Positions 50,247 to 58,523 are shown, counted from the stretch's first letter. The stretch is 64,000 nt of DNA from Aliihoeflea sp052435735 (GCA_052435735.1 JBQVNB010000001.1:124001-188000); one strand, 5' to 3'. Made by a program: numbers and translations. Notes: generated by a model not told the origin, from the letters alone.

Positions 50247-50507
50247 TCATGCCGCCCCCTCCTGACTCGTCCAAGGCGCGCCCTTCCGCTTGTAAGGCCG
50301 CACGCCTTCGGCTGCCTGTGCCATCCGCTCCAGGTGCCAAGTTGTGAACATCGTCGTGGAAGCCTCGCGCTCGGCGTCGGTGACCTCGTCGAGCCGCCCG
50401 CAGCGGCGCTGTTGGTCGTATTGATGCGCCAGCTGTTTCACGAGACAGCGAGGGCTCGTCTCGTCGCAGTCCGGCGGCACGCATCGGAAACACGGATCGT
50501 CGGTCAC
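50247..50507 (-). CDS. Small Cys-rich hypothetical early protein
   Basis: 86 residues. Cysteines at CFRCVPPDC and PRCLVKQ suggest a small zinc-binding N-terminus; the rest is charged and helical. Similar short proteins occur in early regions of alphaproteobacterial phages. It overlaps the upstream gene's stop by 4 bases. Confidence 0.6.
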   Translation of the reverse strand: MTDDPCFRCVPPDCDETSPRCLVKQLAHQYDQQRRCGRLDEVTDAEREASTTMFTTWHLERMAQAAEGVRPYKRKGAPWTSQEGAA

Positions 50508-51094
50508 CGCCCCACCCTCTTCCAGTTCTCGAAATCGCCGCGCAGGCGCTGCCAGCGCTCCACGGCCTGTTGTGAATCGTTGATCTCGCGCCGTGAGGTC
50601 ACGCCAAGGAGCGAGCGCAGCTTTGCCGCCGTGCGTTCGTCGGTGGCGGGGTTCTCAAGACCGTGCTTGTCGATCAGGAAGCGCTTGAACGCCGGGTCCT
50701 GGCACCGCATCGCCGCCTCAGTTCGGTAGTCTTTCGACCGCCCGGCCTTCGCCGCTCGCGCCGCCGGCGACGCCTCTTCAGCACTCGCCGCAGGCGCGGC
50801 CTTAACCGTTGCCTGGCCGTCATCGCCCGCCGCGCCGGCGCGCTGTCCGCGTGTCGCCGCGATTGCCCGATCGACAAGCCCGAGCAGGAAGCGGAGTGCC
50901 GACGGCAGATCGGCGATGAGCTGGCGTTCCTCGGTCGTCGCGACGCCAGTGAATTCGAGCAGCTTGATCAGGCTGCCGTCACGACCCCGCGCCTCGACAA
51001 AGGTCGTCGCGCCATCGGTGGCGAACAGCCATTCGGCCCCGTCGAGCGATGCCAGCTGCGCGCGGATCGTTGCGAGGCGTTTTGCTTCCGTCAT
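50504..51094 (-). CDS. Hypothetical early phage protein
   Basis: 196 residues. A helical N-terminal part (AKRLATIRAQLASLDGAEWLF...DLPSALRFLLGLVDRAI), an alanine-rich linker and a C-terminal part with MRCQDPAFKRFLIDKHGLENPATDERTAAKLRSLLGVTSRREI. The C-terminal block recurs in phage early proteins of this group, but I cannot name a function. Both ends overlap neighbours, so it is in the early operon. Confidence 0.6.
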   Translation of the reverse strand: MTEAKRLATIRAQLASLDGAEWLFATDGATTFVEARGRDGSLIKLLEFTGVATTEERQLIADLPSALRFLLGLVDRAIAATRGQRAGAAGDDGQATVKAAPAASAEEASPAARAAKAGRSKDYRTEAAMRCQDPAFKRFLIDKHGLENPATDERTAAKLRSLLGVTSRREINDSQQAVERWQRLRGDFENWKRVGR

Positions 51095-51372
51095 CGCCCG
51101 CCTCGCGCGATGTCGACCATCAGCAGCCGCGCTTCTTCGAAGGCCGGATTTTTATGCCGACCATCATCGCCGCGAATGGCGTGCCAGGCCGCGCGGCGGA
51201 AGCTGATGAACATCACGCCCTCGTCAAAGCCCGCCCGCGTACAGGCCGCCTCGAACACGTCGCGATATTTCATCAGCACGGCGTCGGAGACGGCGAGCAG
51301 CACGACAGCGCGCGCTGCATGGTCGCGCGCGTCGTGGATTTGGCGGATGATCGGCAGAAGGCTATCGGTCAT
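51091..51372 (-). CDS. Hypothetical early phage protein
   Basis: 93 residues from ATG 51372 in an ATGA-type overlap with the methyltransferase stop. The central part (HAARAVVLLAVSDAVLMKYRDVFEAACTRAGFDEGVMFISFRRAAWHAIRGDDG) is amphipathic and compact. No family recognised. Confidence 0.55.
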   Translation of the reverse strand: MTDSLLPIIRQIHDARDHAARAVVLLAVSDAVLMKYRDVFEAACTRAGFDEGVMFISFRRAAWHAIRGDDGRHKNPAFEEARLLMVDIARGGR

Positions 51373-52760
51373 GGGAGACCAGCCCGGGCCAAGAACTGGC
51401 GCCACTTCGCGGTCAGCGCCAACTTCGCCGCCCCCTCGTTTTTCGCCTTCTGCGAAGGACCGACCGTTGCGTCAGGCCCAATGAACATGCGCCATTCCAG
51501 CCGGTTACCGTGACTGAATATCGCTCCGATTTCCACGTCACCGGCGACAGCGAGCTTTCGACCCGGCTCATCGATCCAAACCAGCGGACCGTTATCGGCT
51601 GCAGTCGACGCCCGTTCGCCTGGCTCGCGCAAAGGCACGTCCTGCAGCGTCTTCCAATCTACGCGGTTCACAATTGTCGGGCCGCGATAGGCGCCGGTCG
51701 CGTCCGCCTCCCACACGAACCAGGCCGTGTTCATGCTGCTTTGCGCCTTCGGCCCGTCCCAGCCGTCGCGGTGCATCATGGGCAACCGGCGCGTAAACAC
51801 GTGCACGCGCGCGGGCGGGTTCTCATCCATGGCAAAACAACGTTCGGGATCTTCGAACCCGCACAGGAAATTTAGGTTGAGCAGCAATGCCATCTTGCGC
51901 GGCCGATGGGCGCGCAGCGCATGTGCGATGAAACTGTTCAACGCCTCGCCATAGGGAGGGTTGGTGACGATATCGCACGGCCTGTCCATGCCAATCGCCG
52001 CCGCGCCATCGCGATCGATCTGCCGGAAATCGCCGACATGCTGGACCGCACCATGCCGGTCTGCCGTCTCGCGATCGACAAGATCGGAAAGGAAGACCTC
52101 ATATCCGGCATCTTCCAGAATGCGGCTGATGGCACCCTTGCCGCAGGCAGGCTCCCATATCTCCAGGTGGAAGCTTTCGAGCGCCAAAAGCGCCCGCGTC
52201 GCCTCAAGCGGCGTCTCATAAAAATTGTCGCCGCGCTCTTCACGGGTCGCGGTCTTGGTGCCGATGTTGTTGCGCAAGCTGGCGCGCGATGGTTCGAGGC
52301 CGGCCTCAAGCCGCGCCTGGATGGCCCGCTCCACGATCCCAGGTGTGACGCGCTCGGCATCCCGCAGCTTGCGGGCATCGTGGATTTCGTGTCGCGAGAA
52401 CCCGACATCCTCAGCCCGCGGCGGCGGAATGTCGTCGTCGACTGCGACGACTTTCTTTGGGCGCCCGGTACGTTGCCCGACTTCGCCGCGCTCCTGGGCG
52501 GCATCATATTCATCGGCGATACGGATTTTAGCGCGGGATTCGATGAGCAGCGCGTCACCCTGCAGGCGCCGAGCCTTGTCGACCAGCCGTTCGGCCGCGC
52601 CAAATCGTTCCGCAAACCCGCCCGCCGCCTTTGCCTGATCATAGGCGCCGGCCGCCAGCATCCGCGCGGCAATCACATCGCCGTCGTCGAGCAGCGCGCG
52701 CGCACGCTCCACCACGGCCGCAATGTCAGATGCGTCAGAAATGGCGACCGGCATGTTCAT
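51369..52760 (-). CDS. N6-adenine methyltransferase fused to a helical N-terminal region
   Basis: 463 residues. Residues ~1-165 are mostly helical and charged (AAGAYDQAKAAGGFAERFGAAERLVDKAR; FSRHEIHDARKLRDAE), and resemble segments found in DNA-binding or ParB-adjacent phage proteins. From ~180 a SAM methyltransferase follows: YETPLEATRALLALE, IWEPACGKGAISRIL, and catalytic TNPPYGEALNSF. The fold is that of adenine-N6 DNA methylases. This is the second such enzyme on the prophage. No restriction enzyme lies nearby. The target sequence is unknown. Confidence 0.8.
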   Translation of the reverse strand: MNMPVAISDASDIAAVVERARALLDDGDVIAARMLAAGAYDQAKAAGGFAERFGAAERLVDKARRLQGDALLIESRAKIRIADEYDAAQERGEVGQRTGRPKKVVAVDDDIPPPRAEDVGFSRHEIHDARKLRDAERVTPGIVERAIQARLEAGLEPSRASLRNNIGTKTATREERGDNFYETPLEATRALLALESFHLEIWEPACGKGAISRILEDAGYEVFLSDLVDRETADRHGAVQHVGDFRQIDRDGAAAIGMDRPCDIVTNPPYGEALNSFIAHALRAHRPRKMALLLNLNFLCGFEDPERCFAMDENPPARVHVFTRRLPMMHRDGWDGPKAQSSMNTAWFVWEADATGAYRGPTIVNRVDWKTLQDVPLREPGERASTAADNGPLVWIDEPGRKLAVAGDVEIGAIFSHGNRLEWRMFIGPDATVGPSQKAKNEGAAKLALTAKWRQFLARAGLP

Positions 52761-52765
52761 GTCGG

Positions 52766-53683
52766 TTAGGCCTCAGGCGAGCCTTCGAACGACGGGAGTT
52801 CCGTTCGCTCGGCAGCATCCCGCAAGTCGCGCCCGACCTGCTCCCGGAGGAAGAATTCCCAGCGATAGAGCTGGTAGAACCACTTGATGTCGCCGCCCGA
52901 GATTCGGTAGCGCAACCGCGCCGGAATCCTCACGGGCTCACCGTCGATGAAGGCGGGAACGGACACCATGAAGATGCCCGGGATGGTGACCTTTTCGCCC
53001 TTTGCATTCTGGTGCTCTTCGGCAAACTCGACGACGCGTTCGCCCGTCTGCAGGCGAATGCCCTGCTTGGCCTTGGCGGAGACGAAGACTTCCAGATGAC
53101 GCGATAGTTCAAGCACTTCGGACGGTGTCGCAAAGCGTTCCTTGAAGAGACGCTCATATTCGCTGACTTCGCCATCCATAGGCGCGGCAAGCTCGGCAGC
53201 GTGCTCTTCGAGGAAGGCGGCAAAGACCTCCTGTGGCATCGCGTTGCCGCTGCCATTGACCCAGGCCTTGAACTCTTCGGTCAGCGGAAATTCATAGACG
53301 ATGCGATGATCGCGACGGCGCGCGTCGACGCCTTCACGATCGTAGTTCAACACCGCTGTCAGCGTCGGCTTCGGCCAGGTCGTCTTGCCGAAAATGACGG
53401 ATTCGCCGTCCTTATGCCGATCGATGAGCGCCACGAAGCTATCGAGAGTATCGGCGCGCGCCGTGCCATGGCGGGCTGCCGGCGCCTGCCGGTATTCGTC
53501 GATCAACGACTTGATCGAATGAAACCGCTGGTTCTTGGCGTCGAACGCAATCTCGACGTGCTCCGGCAGACCCTTGCCGAGACCTTCTGTCGATATCTTG
53601 ATCACCGACGGCGCAGCGGCATCGGTGGCAAGTTCGGAAATCAGTTTGACGGCGGTGCCGTCGAGCATGGTGGTTTCGGCCAT
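52766..53683 (-). CDS. DUF2303 (YfdQ) family protein
   Basis: 305 residues. DTLDSFVALIDRHKDGESVIF, LTAVLNYDREGVDARRRDHRIVYEF and EFFLREQVGRDL match the DUF2303 family, known from E. coli prophage YfdQ and many phages, usually near recombination genes. The function is not known. It is co-transcribed with the methyltransferase 5 bases downstream. Confidence 0.8.
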   Translation of the reverse strand: MAETTMLDGTAVKLISELATDAAAPSVIKISTEGLGKGLPEHVEIAFDAKNQRFHSIKSLIDEYRQAPAARHGTARADTLDSFVALIDRHKDGESVIFGKTTWPKPTLTAVLNYDREGVDARRRDHRIVYEFPLTEEFKAWVNGSGNAMPQEVFAAFLEEHAAELAAPMDGEVSEYERLFKERFATPSEVLELSRHLEVFVSAKAKQGIRLQTGERVVEFAEEHQNAKGEKVTIPGIFMVSVPAFIDGEPVRIPARLRYRISGGDIKWFYQLYRWEFFLREQVGRDLRDAAERTELPSFEGSPEA

Positions 53684-53711
53684 TGCCGGTTCCTTTCAGG
53701 GTTTGACTGGA

Positions 53712-54062
53712 TCAAGCGGTCGCGGCCTCGTCGTCCGGCTCCTGAGAGCCGACCGCGCGGGCCGAGAACATGTCGATCTGGTTGGGGTGCTGGACTGAAA
53801 GCTGACCGTCGATCACCCAGAAGGGCGTCTTCACGAACTTCGCCGTTTCGGGCAGCTTGACCTTGACTTCAGGCTTGATGTCGATGCGCCCGAGTTCGTA
53901 CTCGAGCACAACCTTGAGGGTGATTTCGGCCTTGCATTTGTCCGCCGGGCATTGTTCGAGCGCGACCAGCGCCTCCTCCATCTTCTCGTCGAGGTGACGC
54001 GAGAAATCGCCCCGCGAGACGAGACCGATCATCTCGCGGAAGGTTCGCAGCATTCTGCTCAT
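53712..54062 (-). CDS. Hypothetical early phage protein upstream of the DUF2303 gene
   Basis: 116 residues from ATG 54062. A helical start (RMLRTFREMIGLVSRGDFSRHLDEKMEEALVALEQ), then strands (KAEITLKVVLEYELGRIDIKPEVKVKLP) and an acidic end. Small proteins of this design regularly precede DUF2303 genes. Function unknown. Confidence 0.65.
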   Translation of the reverse strand: MSRMLRTFREMIGLVSRGDFSRHLDEKMEEALVALEQCPADKCKAEITLKVVLEYELGRIDIKPEVKVKLPETAKFVKTPFWVIDGQLSVQHPNQIDMFSARAVGSQEPDDEAATA

Positions 54063-54226
54063 GGCAAAGTCCTCTCTGATTTGAGCATTCGGTGATGAAG
54101 GAGCACGCGCGCCGCGCAGGCCGCGCCGCTTTCGACAGCGGCCATGGCAAGGCTGTCGACTGCCGACGCAGGCATCGCAGCGATGTTGCCGAAATAGACA
54201 TGGCGGGTTTGGTTGGAGCGGTTCAT
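54059..54226 (-). CDS. Small early protein, 55 aa
   Basis: Runs from ATG 54226 (ATGA overlap with the HNH gene stop) to a TGA that overlaps the next ATG. The product (MNRSNQTRHVYFGNIAAMPASAVDSLAMAAVESGAACAAR...) has an alanine-rich middle. The clean overlaps at both ends support a real gene. No family known. Confidence 0.6.
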   Translation of the reverse strand: MNRSNQTRHVYFGNIAAMPASAVDSLAMAAVESGAACAARVLLHHRMLKSERTLP

Positions 54227-54855
54227 CCCCGTTCCTCCCGCCGCGCTTCGCGCGCGCGATGCTCAAGCTGCGCGACGGTCATGATGATCGGCTTCAGAAC
54301 GGCTGGCGCGCTATCGTAGTCGCGGCCAAACCGGCCGTTTAGCCGAGGGAGCATCGCACGTGGGACAAGCGCCCAGTTCGCAGGATCCGTGTCGAGGCGG
54401 TCACCGAGACACTTCAGGCACATGCCGTCCGGCAGCGGACCGTGCTTCTGCTCCCAGAGCCAGCGGTGCTTCAGCACATAGCGGCGCTCGAAACCCGTAT
54501 GGGGATTTGTCTTCTCCACGCTGATCTCGACATAGCCGTCTTTGGAGACCCGCTCGTGGCCGGCATAGTTCGTGTTGTGCGGCCGCTGGCCCTTCTTGAA
54601 CTGGGTTCGGGCGGAGTTGGCGTTGTAGGGCATCGGCTTGCCCTTGTTCGCCGGCACCTGGCCTGGCACGAACTGGCCCGTGCGCCCCGTCAACCAGCCT
54701 TTGCGCTTGCACAGCGCCGTCAGTGCGCCCAGCGTTACATCGGTGCGACCGAATGCACGAACGAACTCCGCATGGAGCAGGCGACGCGTCATGCATTGAC
54801 GCAGCTCGACGAACGCCAGCTCCGCGGCGCTGTAGGAGATGGGATGCCCCTTCAT
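54223..54855 (-). CDS. HNH endonuclease (homing type)
   Basis: 210 residues. The N-terminal ~65 residues contain a helix-turn-helix-like part (YSAAELAFVELRQCMTRRLLHAEFV...LCKRKGWL). It continues with GQFVPGQVPANKGKPMPYN, typical of HNH proteins with a DNA-binding lead, and KHRWLWEQKHGPLPDGMCLKCLGDRLDTDPANWALVPR as a HNH_3-like core, where CLKCLGD replaces the usual HxD pattern. It may be a free-standing homing endonuclease or have a phage-specific role. Confidence 0.7.
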   Translation of the reverse strand: MKGHPISYSAAELAFVELRQCMTRRLLHAEFVRAFGRTDVTLGALTALCKRKGWLTGRTGQFVPGQVPANKGKPMPYNANSARTQFKKGQRPHNTNYAGHERVSKDGYVEISVEKTNPHTGFERRYVLKHRWLWEQKHGPLPDGMCLKCLGDRLDTDPANWALVPRAMLPRLNGRFGRDYDSAPAVLKPIIMTVAQLEHRAREARREERG

Positions 54856-55106
54856 GGCGCACCTTCCTTTTCGGGCGCGCCGAGCATCGGCAGATGTTTC
54901 ATGAAGCGGTCGCCGTGATCCGCAACCAGCTTGCAGGCCTGCAACTGGAGCCGCGCGTTGTCGACGATCTTGTCCGCGACGCTTACGATGGCTTCGGACC
55001 GTTTGACCTCGTTGTCGATTTGGTCGCCAGTCAAGCCTTCCTCAGCCAGCCGCTCGAGCTGCATGAACAGGTGATTGTTCAGGTCGACGAGACGATTTTT
55101 CATCAC
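54852..55106 (-). CDS. Small helical early protein
   Basis: 84 residues with a heptad-like pattern (DLNNHLFMQLERLAEEGLTGDQIDNEVKRSEAIVSVADKIVDNARLQLQAC). This resembles short coiled-coil proteins found in phage early operons next to HNH genes. It overlaps both neighbours by 4 bases. Confidence 0.65.
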   Translation of the reverse strand: MMKNRLVDLNNHLFMQLERLAEEGLTGDQIDNEVKRSEAIVSVADKIVDNARLQLQACKLVADHGDRFMKHLPMLGAPEKEGAP

Positions 55107-55885
55107 GCCGCCCTCTTCGCTTCGAAGATCAGGTCGCGCGTGGCCTTTCGCTCACCTTCCGTGCCGGTGCCCTTCACGCGCATCAGGTGATGGCGACACC
55201 AGCGGGTGTTGCCGAAGGTGGCGGCGCCGCAGAAGAGATGCGTCTCGCCTCGCGCGGCATCGTTCACCGGGAACCGGCAGTCGCGCCATTCGAGATCCGC
55301 GAGCGGTAAGCGCCGGCTGGCGGCGTCATACGCACGCGCCTCGTCGGAGGTGGCAGGCGCCTCGTAATCGTTTGAGGCCACACCGGCGCGCGCCATGTTG
55401 GCGGCATGATGCGGGTTCCGGTTGCCGCGCATCAGCGCGCCGCGCCCGCGTTCCTTGAAGATCTTCGGCCGCTCCGCGACCAACTTGCGGACCACGTCAT
55501 GGCAGACAGGCTTGCCGAACCGGTCGGAGAGCACGTCGGCGATGCGTTGGTAAGACTGGTTCCGGCTCCAGAGCTGGGCGGCGAACGCAACCTCGTGCGC
55601 GAGCAAAACCACTTTCGCTGGGCGCTTCACCGGCGCAGGCGTATCGCTCTTCACGCGTGGCGCAGCCTTGGGCTTGGCGACAGCGCGACCCTGGCGATCT
55701 TTGCGCCTGGCAAACCGCAGCGATTCCCGGCCTATCATACCCATCACGGCCGACCGAGTGCGCACCACGCCGAACTGCGCGGCGACGCGGTTGGCTATAT
55801 CGGCACCCGAAAGCCCGTCATCGTTCCAAAGCTTGGCGGCAAAGACGATCTGCTCTTCGGTCCAGCTATTCTCGCGCGCGGTCAT
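55103..55885 (-). CDS. GcrA-family cell cycle regulator-like protein
   Basis: 260 residues from ATG 55885. ENSWTEEQIVFAAKLWNDDGLSGADIANRVAAQ and RSAVMGMIGRESLRFARR is the GcrA N-terminal DNA-binding block. A second, weaker copy follows (AHEVAFAAQLWSRNQSYQRIADVLSDRFGKPV). The C-terminus ends in a zinc-like pattern (DLEWRDCRFPVND, LFCGAAT, WCRHH), matching the sigma-70-binding end of GcrA. In Caulobacter GcrA activates promoters at GANTC sites methylated by CcrM. A phage copy may retune host or phage promoters in methylated DNA. Confidence 0.8.
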   Translation of the reverse strand: MTARENSWTEEQIVFAAKLWNDDGLSGADIANRVAAQFGVVRTRSAVMGMIGRESLRFARRKDRQGRAVAKPKAAPRVKSDTPAPVKRPAKVVLLAHEVAFAAQLWSRNQSYQRIADVLSDRFGKPVCHDVVRKLVAERPKIFKERGRGALMRGNRNPHHAANMARAGVASNDYEAPATSDEARAYDAASRRLPLADLEWRDCRFPVNDAARGETHLFCGAATFGNTRWCRHHLMRVKGTGTEGERKATRDLIFEAKRAA

Positions 55886-56379
55886 CAGCCCTGCCCTCCC
55901 TTCACCAGGGAAAGCCCGCCCTCGCCGCGCGCCGCGGCGGTCGCCTTGCGCAGTTCGGCAAGCGCCGCCTCCAACTTTCCGGCCGCTCGGTCGATCTGGG
56001 TGGCCTCGGATGGCGTCAGCATTCCGTCGGCGAATGCCATCGCGCCGGCCGCCATCAGCTCGCCCGCCTGGACGATCGCCTCGGCATGGCGCGACATGAT
56101 GCAGCCATTGGCGACTTCGACCGCCTCGCGATCCAGAAGGCGGCGTCCGCGTGCGGCAACGATTGCCTCGGACATGTCGAATCGGCCGCATTCCTCCTCG
56201 AGCTTGAACACCGCATCGAGCGGCATCAGCTCCGGGCTGTCGGCATTGGCCCAGCGACCGACGGTGCTCTTGCCGTAGGAGCAGACTTCGGCGGCGCGTT
56301 CGATGCCGCCGGCCGCCGCGATCAGGTCGCGCTGCTTGGCCTTGAGCAGGAAGTGGCGGGCATTGGCATTGGGGATCAT
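55885..56379 (-). CDS. Phage regulatory protein, CII-like
   Basis: 164 residues. The N-terminal ~55 residues (AAGGIERAAEVCSYGKSTVGRWANADSPELMPLDAVFKLEE) look like a helix-turn-helix of CII/YdaS type; the rest is a helical bundle (FADGMLTPSEATQIDRAAGKLEAALAELRKAT). Such proteins act early in the lysis-lysogeny choice or in replication. It overlaps the GcrA-like gene start by 1 base. Confidence 0.7.
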   Translation of the reverse strand: MIPNANARHFLLKAKQRDLIAAAGGIERAAEVCSYGKSTVGRWANADSPELMPLDAVFKLEEECGRFDMSEAIVAARGRRLLDREAVEVANGCIMSRHAEAIVQAGELMAAGAMAFADGMLTPSEATQIDRAAGKLEAALAELRKATAAARGEGGLSLVKGGQG

Positions 56380-56516
56380 CAGTGCGGTCCTCGAAAGACG
56401 AAAGCGTTCCCACGCCGGGAAAACCCGGCGTCGTTTCCCATGGCGGGAAAGGTTCGGAAGTCTCAGATTGAAGCGGTCAGAAGGTCATGGGGGACCGCAT
56501 GGAAAACGGGCACACA

Positions 56517-56807
56517 TCATGGGCTTGCACCCGCTTCGAGGTTTCGGTCGGCAACGGCACGGGCCAGTCGCGAGAGGCCAAGGGTCCGCGCGCGCTCGCA
56601 AGCAAGTCGCTCTACAAGTTGCGCAACGCCGATGCCATCATGTGCGGCGAGCGCCTTCAGCAGGATAATTGTTGCAGACGAGGGAGCGATAAGATGCGCC
56701 CCCTCGCCCGCATTGGCCGCGCCGTCGTTCACCGGGGAGGACGAACGGTCGAGCGGCGCGGCAACGCCTGTGCCCCAGGCGGAAAGGGAGTGAATAGAGG
56801 CGCTCAT
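56517..56807 (-). CDS. Small hypothetical early protein
   Basis: 96 residues from ATG 56807 in an ATGA overlap. The C-terminal half contains GIGVAQLVERLACERARTLGLSRLARAVADR, helical and basic. The first half is low-complexity. The 137 bases after its stop hold no recognisable gene. No function can be given. Confidence 0.5.
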   Translation of the reverse strand: MSASIHSLSAWGTGVAAPLDRSSSPVNDGAANAGEGAHLIAPSSATIILLKALAAHDGIGVAQLVERLACERARTLGLSRLARAVADRNLEAGASP

Positions 56808-57046
56808 TCGGCGGGCTCCATGCTGGGCCGGGCAATCCCATCGGGCCAAGCCAAGCCCTCGGGCCAGTTCTGAGAGAACCAAGCCATGGCGCCCTCGTAC
56901 CGAGTAGTCGTGATGTCAGCGGTGCCTGCCAGGCGATCGAGCACCTTGCCATCGCGAAAGACCAGCGTGGATACACGCGACACGCTCAGCTCGCGGTTGC
57001 GAGCATATTCGGCGGCGACGGACAGGAGGCGCTCTTTCAATGTCAT
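56804..57046 (-). CDS. First leftward early gene, Cro position
   Basis: 80 residues from ATG 57046. MTLKERLLSVAAEYARNRELSVSRVSTLVFRDGKVLDRLAG looks like a small helix-turn-helix protein (ELSVSRVSTLVF as recognition region). It is divergent from the CI-like repressor with operators between, the position of Cro. A role as repressor antagonist is likely from position; the fold is inferred. Confidence 0.65.
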   Translation of the reverse strand: MTLKERLLSVAAEYARNRELSVSRVSTLVFRDGKVLDRLAGTADITTTRYEGAMAWFSQNWPEGLAWPDGIARPSMEPAE

Positions 57047-57067
57047 GGCTGCAAGGGATGAGATATG

Positions 57068-57133
57068 TTTACCGCATTGTCAACGATAAACTTACCGCTA
57101 ACACCCAGCCCGCCCACGCGGTTAACTTACCGC
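57068..57133. promoter_or_regulatory. Operator cluster for the phage repressor, left side
   Basis: Half-sites TTTACCGC (57068-57075), CTTACCGC (57091-57098) and CTTACCGC (57126-57133) in the same orientation between the divergent early gene and the repressor. The last one touches the repressor start codon. The same motif recurs before the rightward operon near 58190-58248. Confidence 0.65.
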
Positions 57134-57850
57134 ATGGCTAACTCGATCATCGACCGGATCAACATCCGCCTTGAAAAGACCGGAAAAACCGCGCGCAGAG
57201 CCTCGCTCGACGCCGGCCTCAGCGACGCATTCATCCGAAACATTCTCATTGGAAAATCGGGCACTCCGCGCGCCGATAACCTTCAGCGCCTGGCTGACGC
57301 TTTGGGCACCACGAATCTTTGGCTGCTCAACGGGACCGGACCGGAAGAGCCATCCGCAGACGATGCCGTCGAAGCCGTAGACGTCCCGCCCTCAGCCGGT
57401 TCAAACGCGAGTTTCCCGCCCCGATATGAGAGATTCCCCGCCGGCACAGTCGCCCTTATGGGCCAGTCGGTCGGGGGTCCTAACGGTCGCTTTGTCCTGA
57501 ATGGACAAACGATCGACCGACTCTTCTGTCCTCCCAACCTAGTTGGCGTCGAGGGCGCTTATGGCGTGAGGGTGTACGGCACTTCCATGGAGCCGCGATA
57601 TTTTGCCGGAGAGACAGTCTGGATAAATCCCCATGAACCGGTGCGCAGCAACGACTTTGTGGTTGTTCAGCTCGTGTCCCCCGACGAGAGCGGGGACCGC
57701 GAAAGCTACATCAAGCAGTTCGTCTCACGGTCGAACAAGACCCTTCGACTGCGGCAGCTAAATCCGGACGAGGGTGAAGCGGAGCTTCTTGAGTTTCCCG
57801 CAGACCATGTGTTCGCCGTCCATAAGATCGTGTTTCAAGCGAGCCTCTAG
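57134..57850 (+). CDS. CI-like phage repressor with S24 self-cleavage domain
   Basis: 238 residues from ATG 57134. Residues ~5-65 are a Cro/CI-type helix-turn-helix (TARRASLDAGLSDAFIRNILIGKSG). From ~115 a LexA/CI S24 domain follows, with Ser151 in GTSMEP and Lys194 in YIKQFV as catalytic pair; a cleavage site may be Ala103-Gly104. There is no Shine-Dalgarno sequence and an operator half-site abuts the ATG, so the mRNA may be leaderless as lambda cI is from PRM. DNA damage should trigger self-cleavage and induction. Confidence 0.88.
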   Translation: MANSIIDRINIRLEKTGKTARRASLDAGLSDAFIRNILIGKSGTPRADNLQRLADALGTTNLWLLNGTGPEEPSADDAVEAVDVPPSAGSNASFPPRYERFPAGTVALMGQSVGGPNGRFVLNGQTIDRLFCPPNLVGVEGAYGVRVYGTSMEPRYFAGETVWINPHEPVRSNDFVVVQLVSPDESGDRESYIKQFVSRSNKTLRLRQLNPDEGEAELLEFPADHVFAVHKIVFQASL

Positions 57851-58082
57851 CCACATCCCACTCCGGCACAATTGTTAGGCTTCGGCTCTCGACCGGGAGT
57901 CGTGGGCACTCTCCGCAGCGGATCTTGCTGCAGAGATCGCCGAATGTATGTACGCCCAGCTCAGCAACACGTCGAAAATTGCGCAGGTTAAGAGTGCGCG
58001 AATGACCGCAGTGATCACAGGCGACGAACAGCCGCCTCAACTCAACAATCAATCGGCCGCTCATATCCTGATCCGCTCGCAT
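57711..58082 (-). CDS. Possible small zinc-ribbon protein overlapping the repressor 3' end
   Basis: Up to 123 residues; ATG 58064 is the likelier start (MSGRLIVELRRLFVACDHCG). CDHCGHSRTLNLRNFRRVAELG and DLCSKIRCGECPRL resemble short rhizobial proteins with CxxC pairs in which the pairs bind zinc. The last ~45 residues lie antisense to the repressor gene and look less protein-like. The convergent overlap of 140 bases with the repressor gene lowers confidence. Confidence 0.4.
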   Translation of the reverse strand: MRADQDMSGRLIVELRRLFVACDHCGHSRTLNLRNFRRVAELGVHTFGDLCSKIRCGECPRLPVESRSLTIVPEWDVARGSLETRSYGRRTHGLRETQEAPLHPRPDLAAAVEGSCSTVRRTA

Positions 58083-58182
58083 GCTTTCCTCGTGTCCAAA
58101 GTGTGCGACAAACTGACTCAGAAAAGAGAACGGAGCAAGAACAAATGATTCGGCTCCACGTTTCGTCGCACCATATACAGAT

Positions 58183-58248
58183 GCGGTATTTTTATCGCAT
58201 GGTGGATTGACGCAATAAGTTTACCGCATTATCGTTTCTCGTTATCGC
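58183..58248. promoter_or_regulatory. Operator cluster for the phage repressor, right side
   Basis: TTTATCGC (58191-58198), TTTACCGC (58220-58227) and GTTATCGC (58241-58248), plus an inverted GCGGTA at 58183-58188, just upstream of the rightward operon. They match the half-sites on the left side of the repressor gene, so one repressor probably silences both operons. The rest of the stretch 57851-58182 shows no other clear element. Confidence 0.6.
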
Positions 58249-58269
58249 AGTCCCGCGATGGAGAGAGAC

Positions 58270-58521
58270 ATGATCCAGTTCCAGCATCCCGACCACGCAA
58301 GCCTGCCCACCGGCATCCCGGTGGAACTTGAGACCGACCCGGTTCAGATCATCGCCAGCGCGATGATCGAGATGAGCGCTTGCGGACGCACGGTCGACGC
58401 CGAGGCGCTCGTCGAGCGCACCAGCCTCAGCTCAGCCGAGATCGAATCCAACTGGCGCAAGGCACGCGACGAGGCTAATCGCCGCGTCCGCTCGACCGGC
58501 CGCTACCACGCGGCCGCCTGA
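58270..58521 (+). CDS. Small hypothetical protein, first gene of the rightward operon
   Basis: 83 residues from ATG 58270, which follows GGAGAGAG; an ATG at 58258 would overlap that site. DPVQIIASAMIEMSACGRTVDAEALVERTSLSSAEIESNWRKARDEANRRV looks like a helix-turn-helix-type domain. It sits directly behind the operator cluster. Similar proteins head early rightward operons in rhizobial phages; no function is known. Confidence 0.65.
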   Translation: MIQFQHPDHASLPTGIPVELETDPVQIIASAMIEMSACGRTVDAEALVERTSLSSAEIESNWRKARDEANRRVRSTGRYHAAA

Positions 58522-58523
58522 CC

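Noticed and set aside
49393..50493. 366-codon leftward open frame opposite two DUF982 genes
   Set aside because: The product is arginine-rich without domains, while the opposite strand holds two recognisable DUF982 proteins with ribosome binding sites. GC-rich DNA easily gives long antisense frames.
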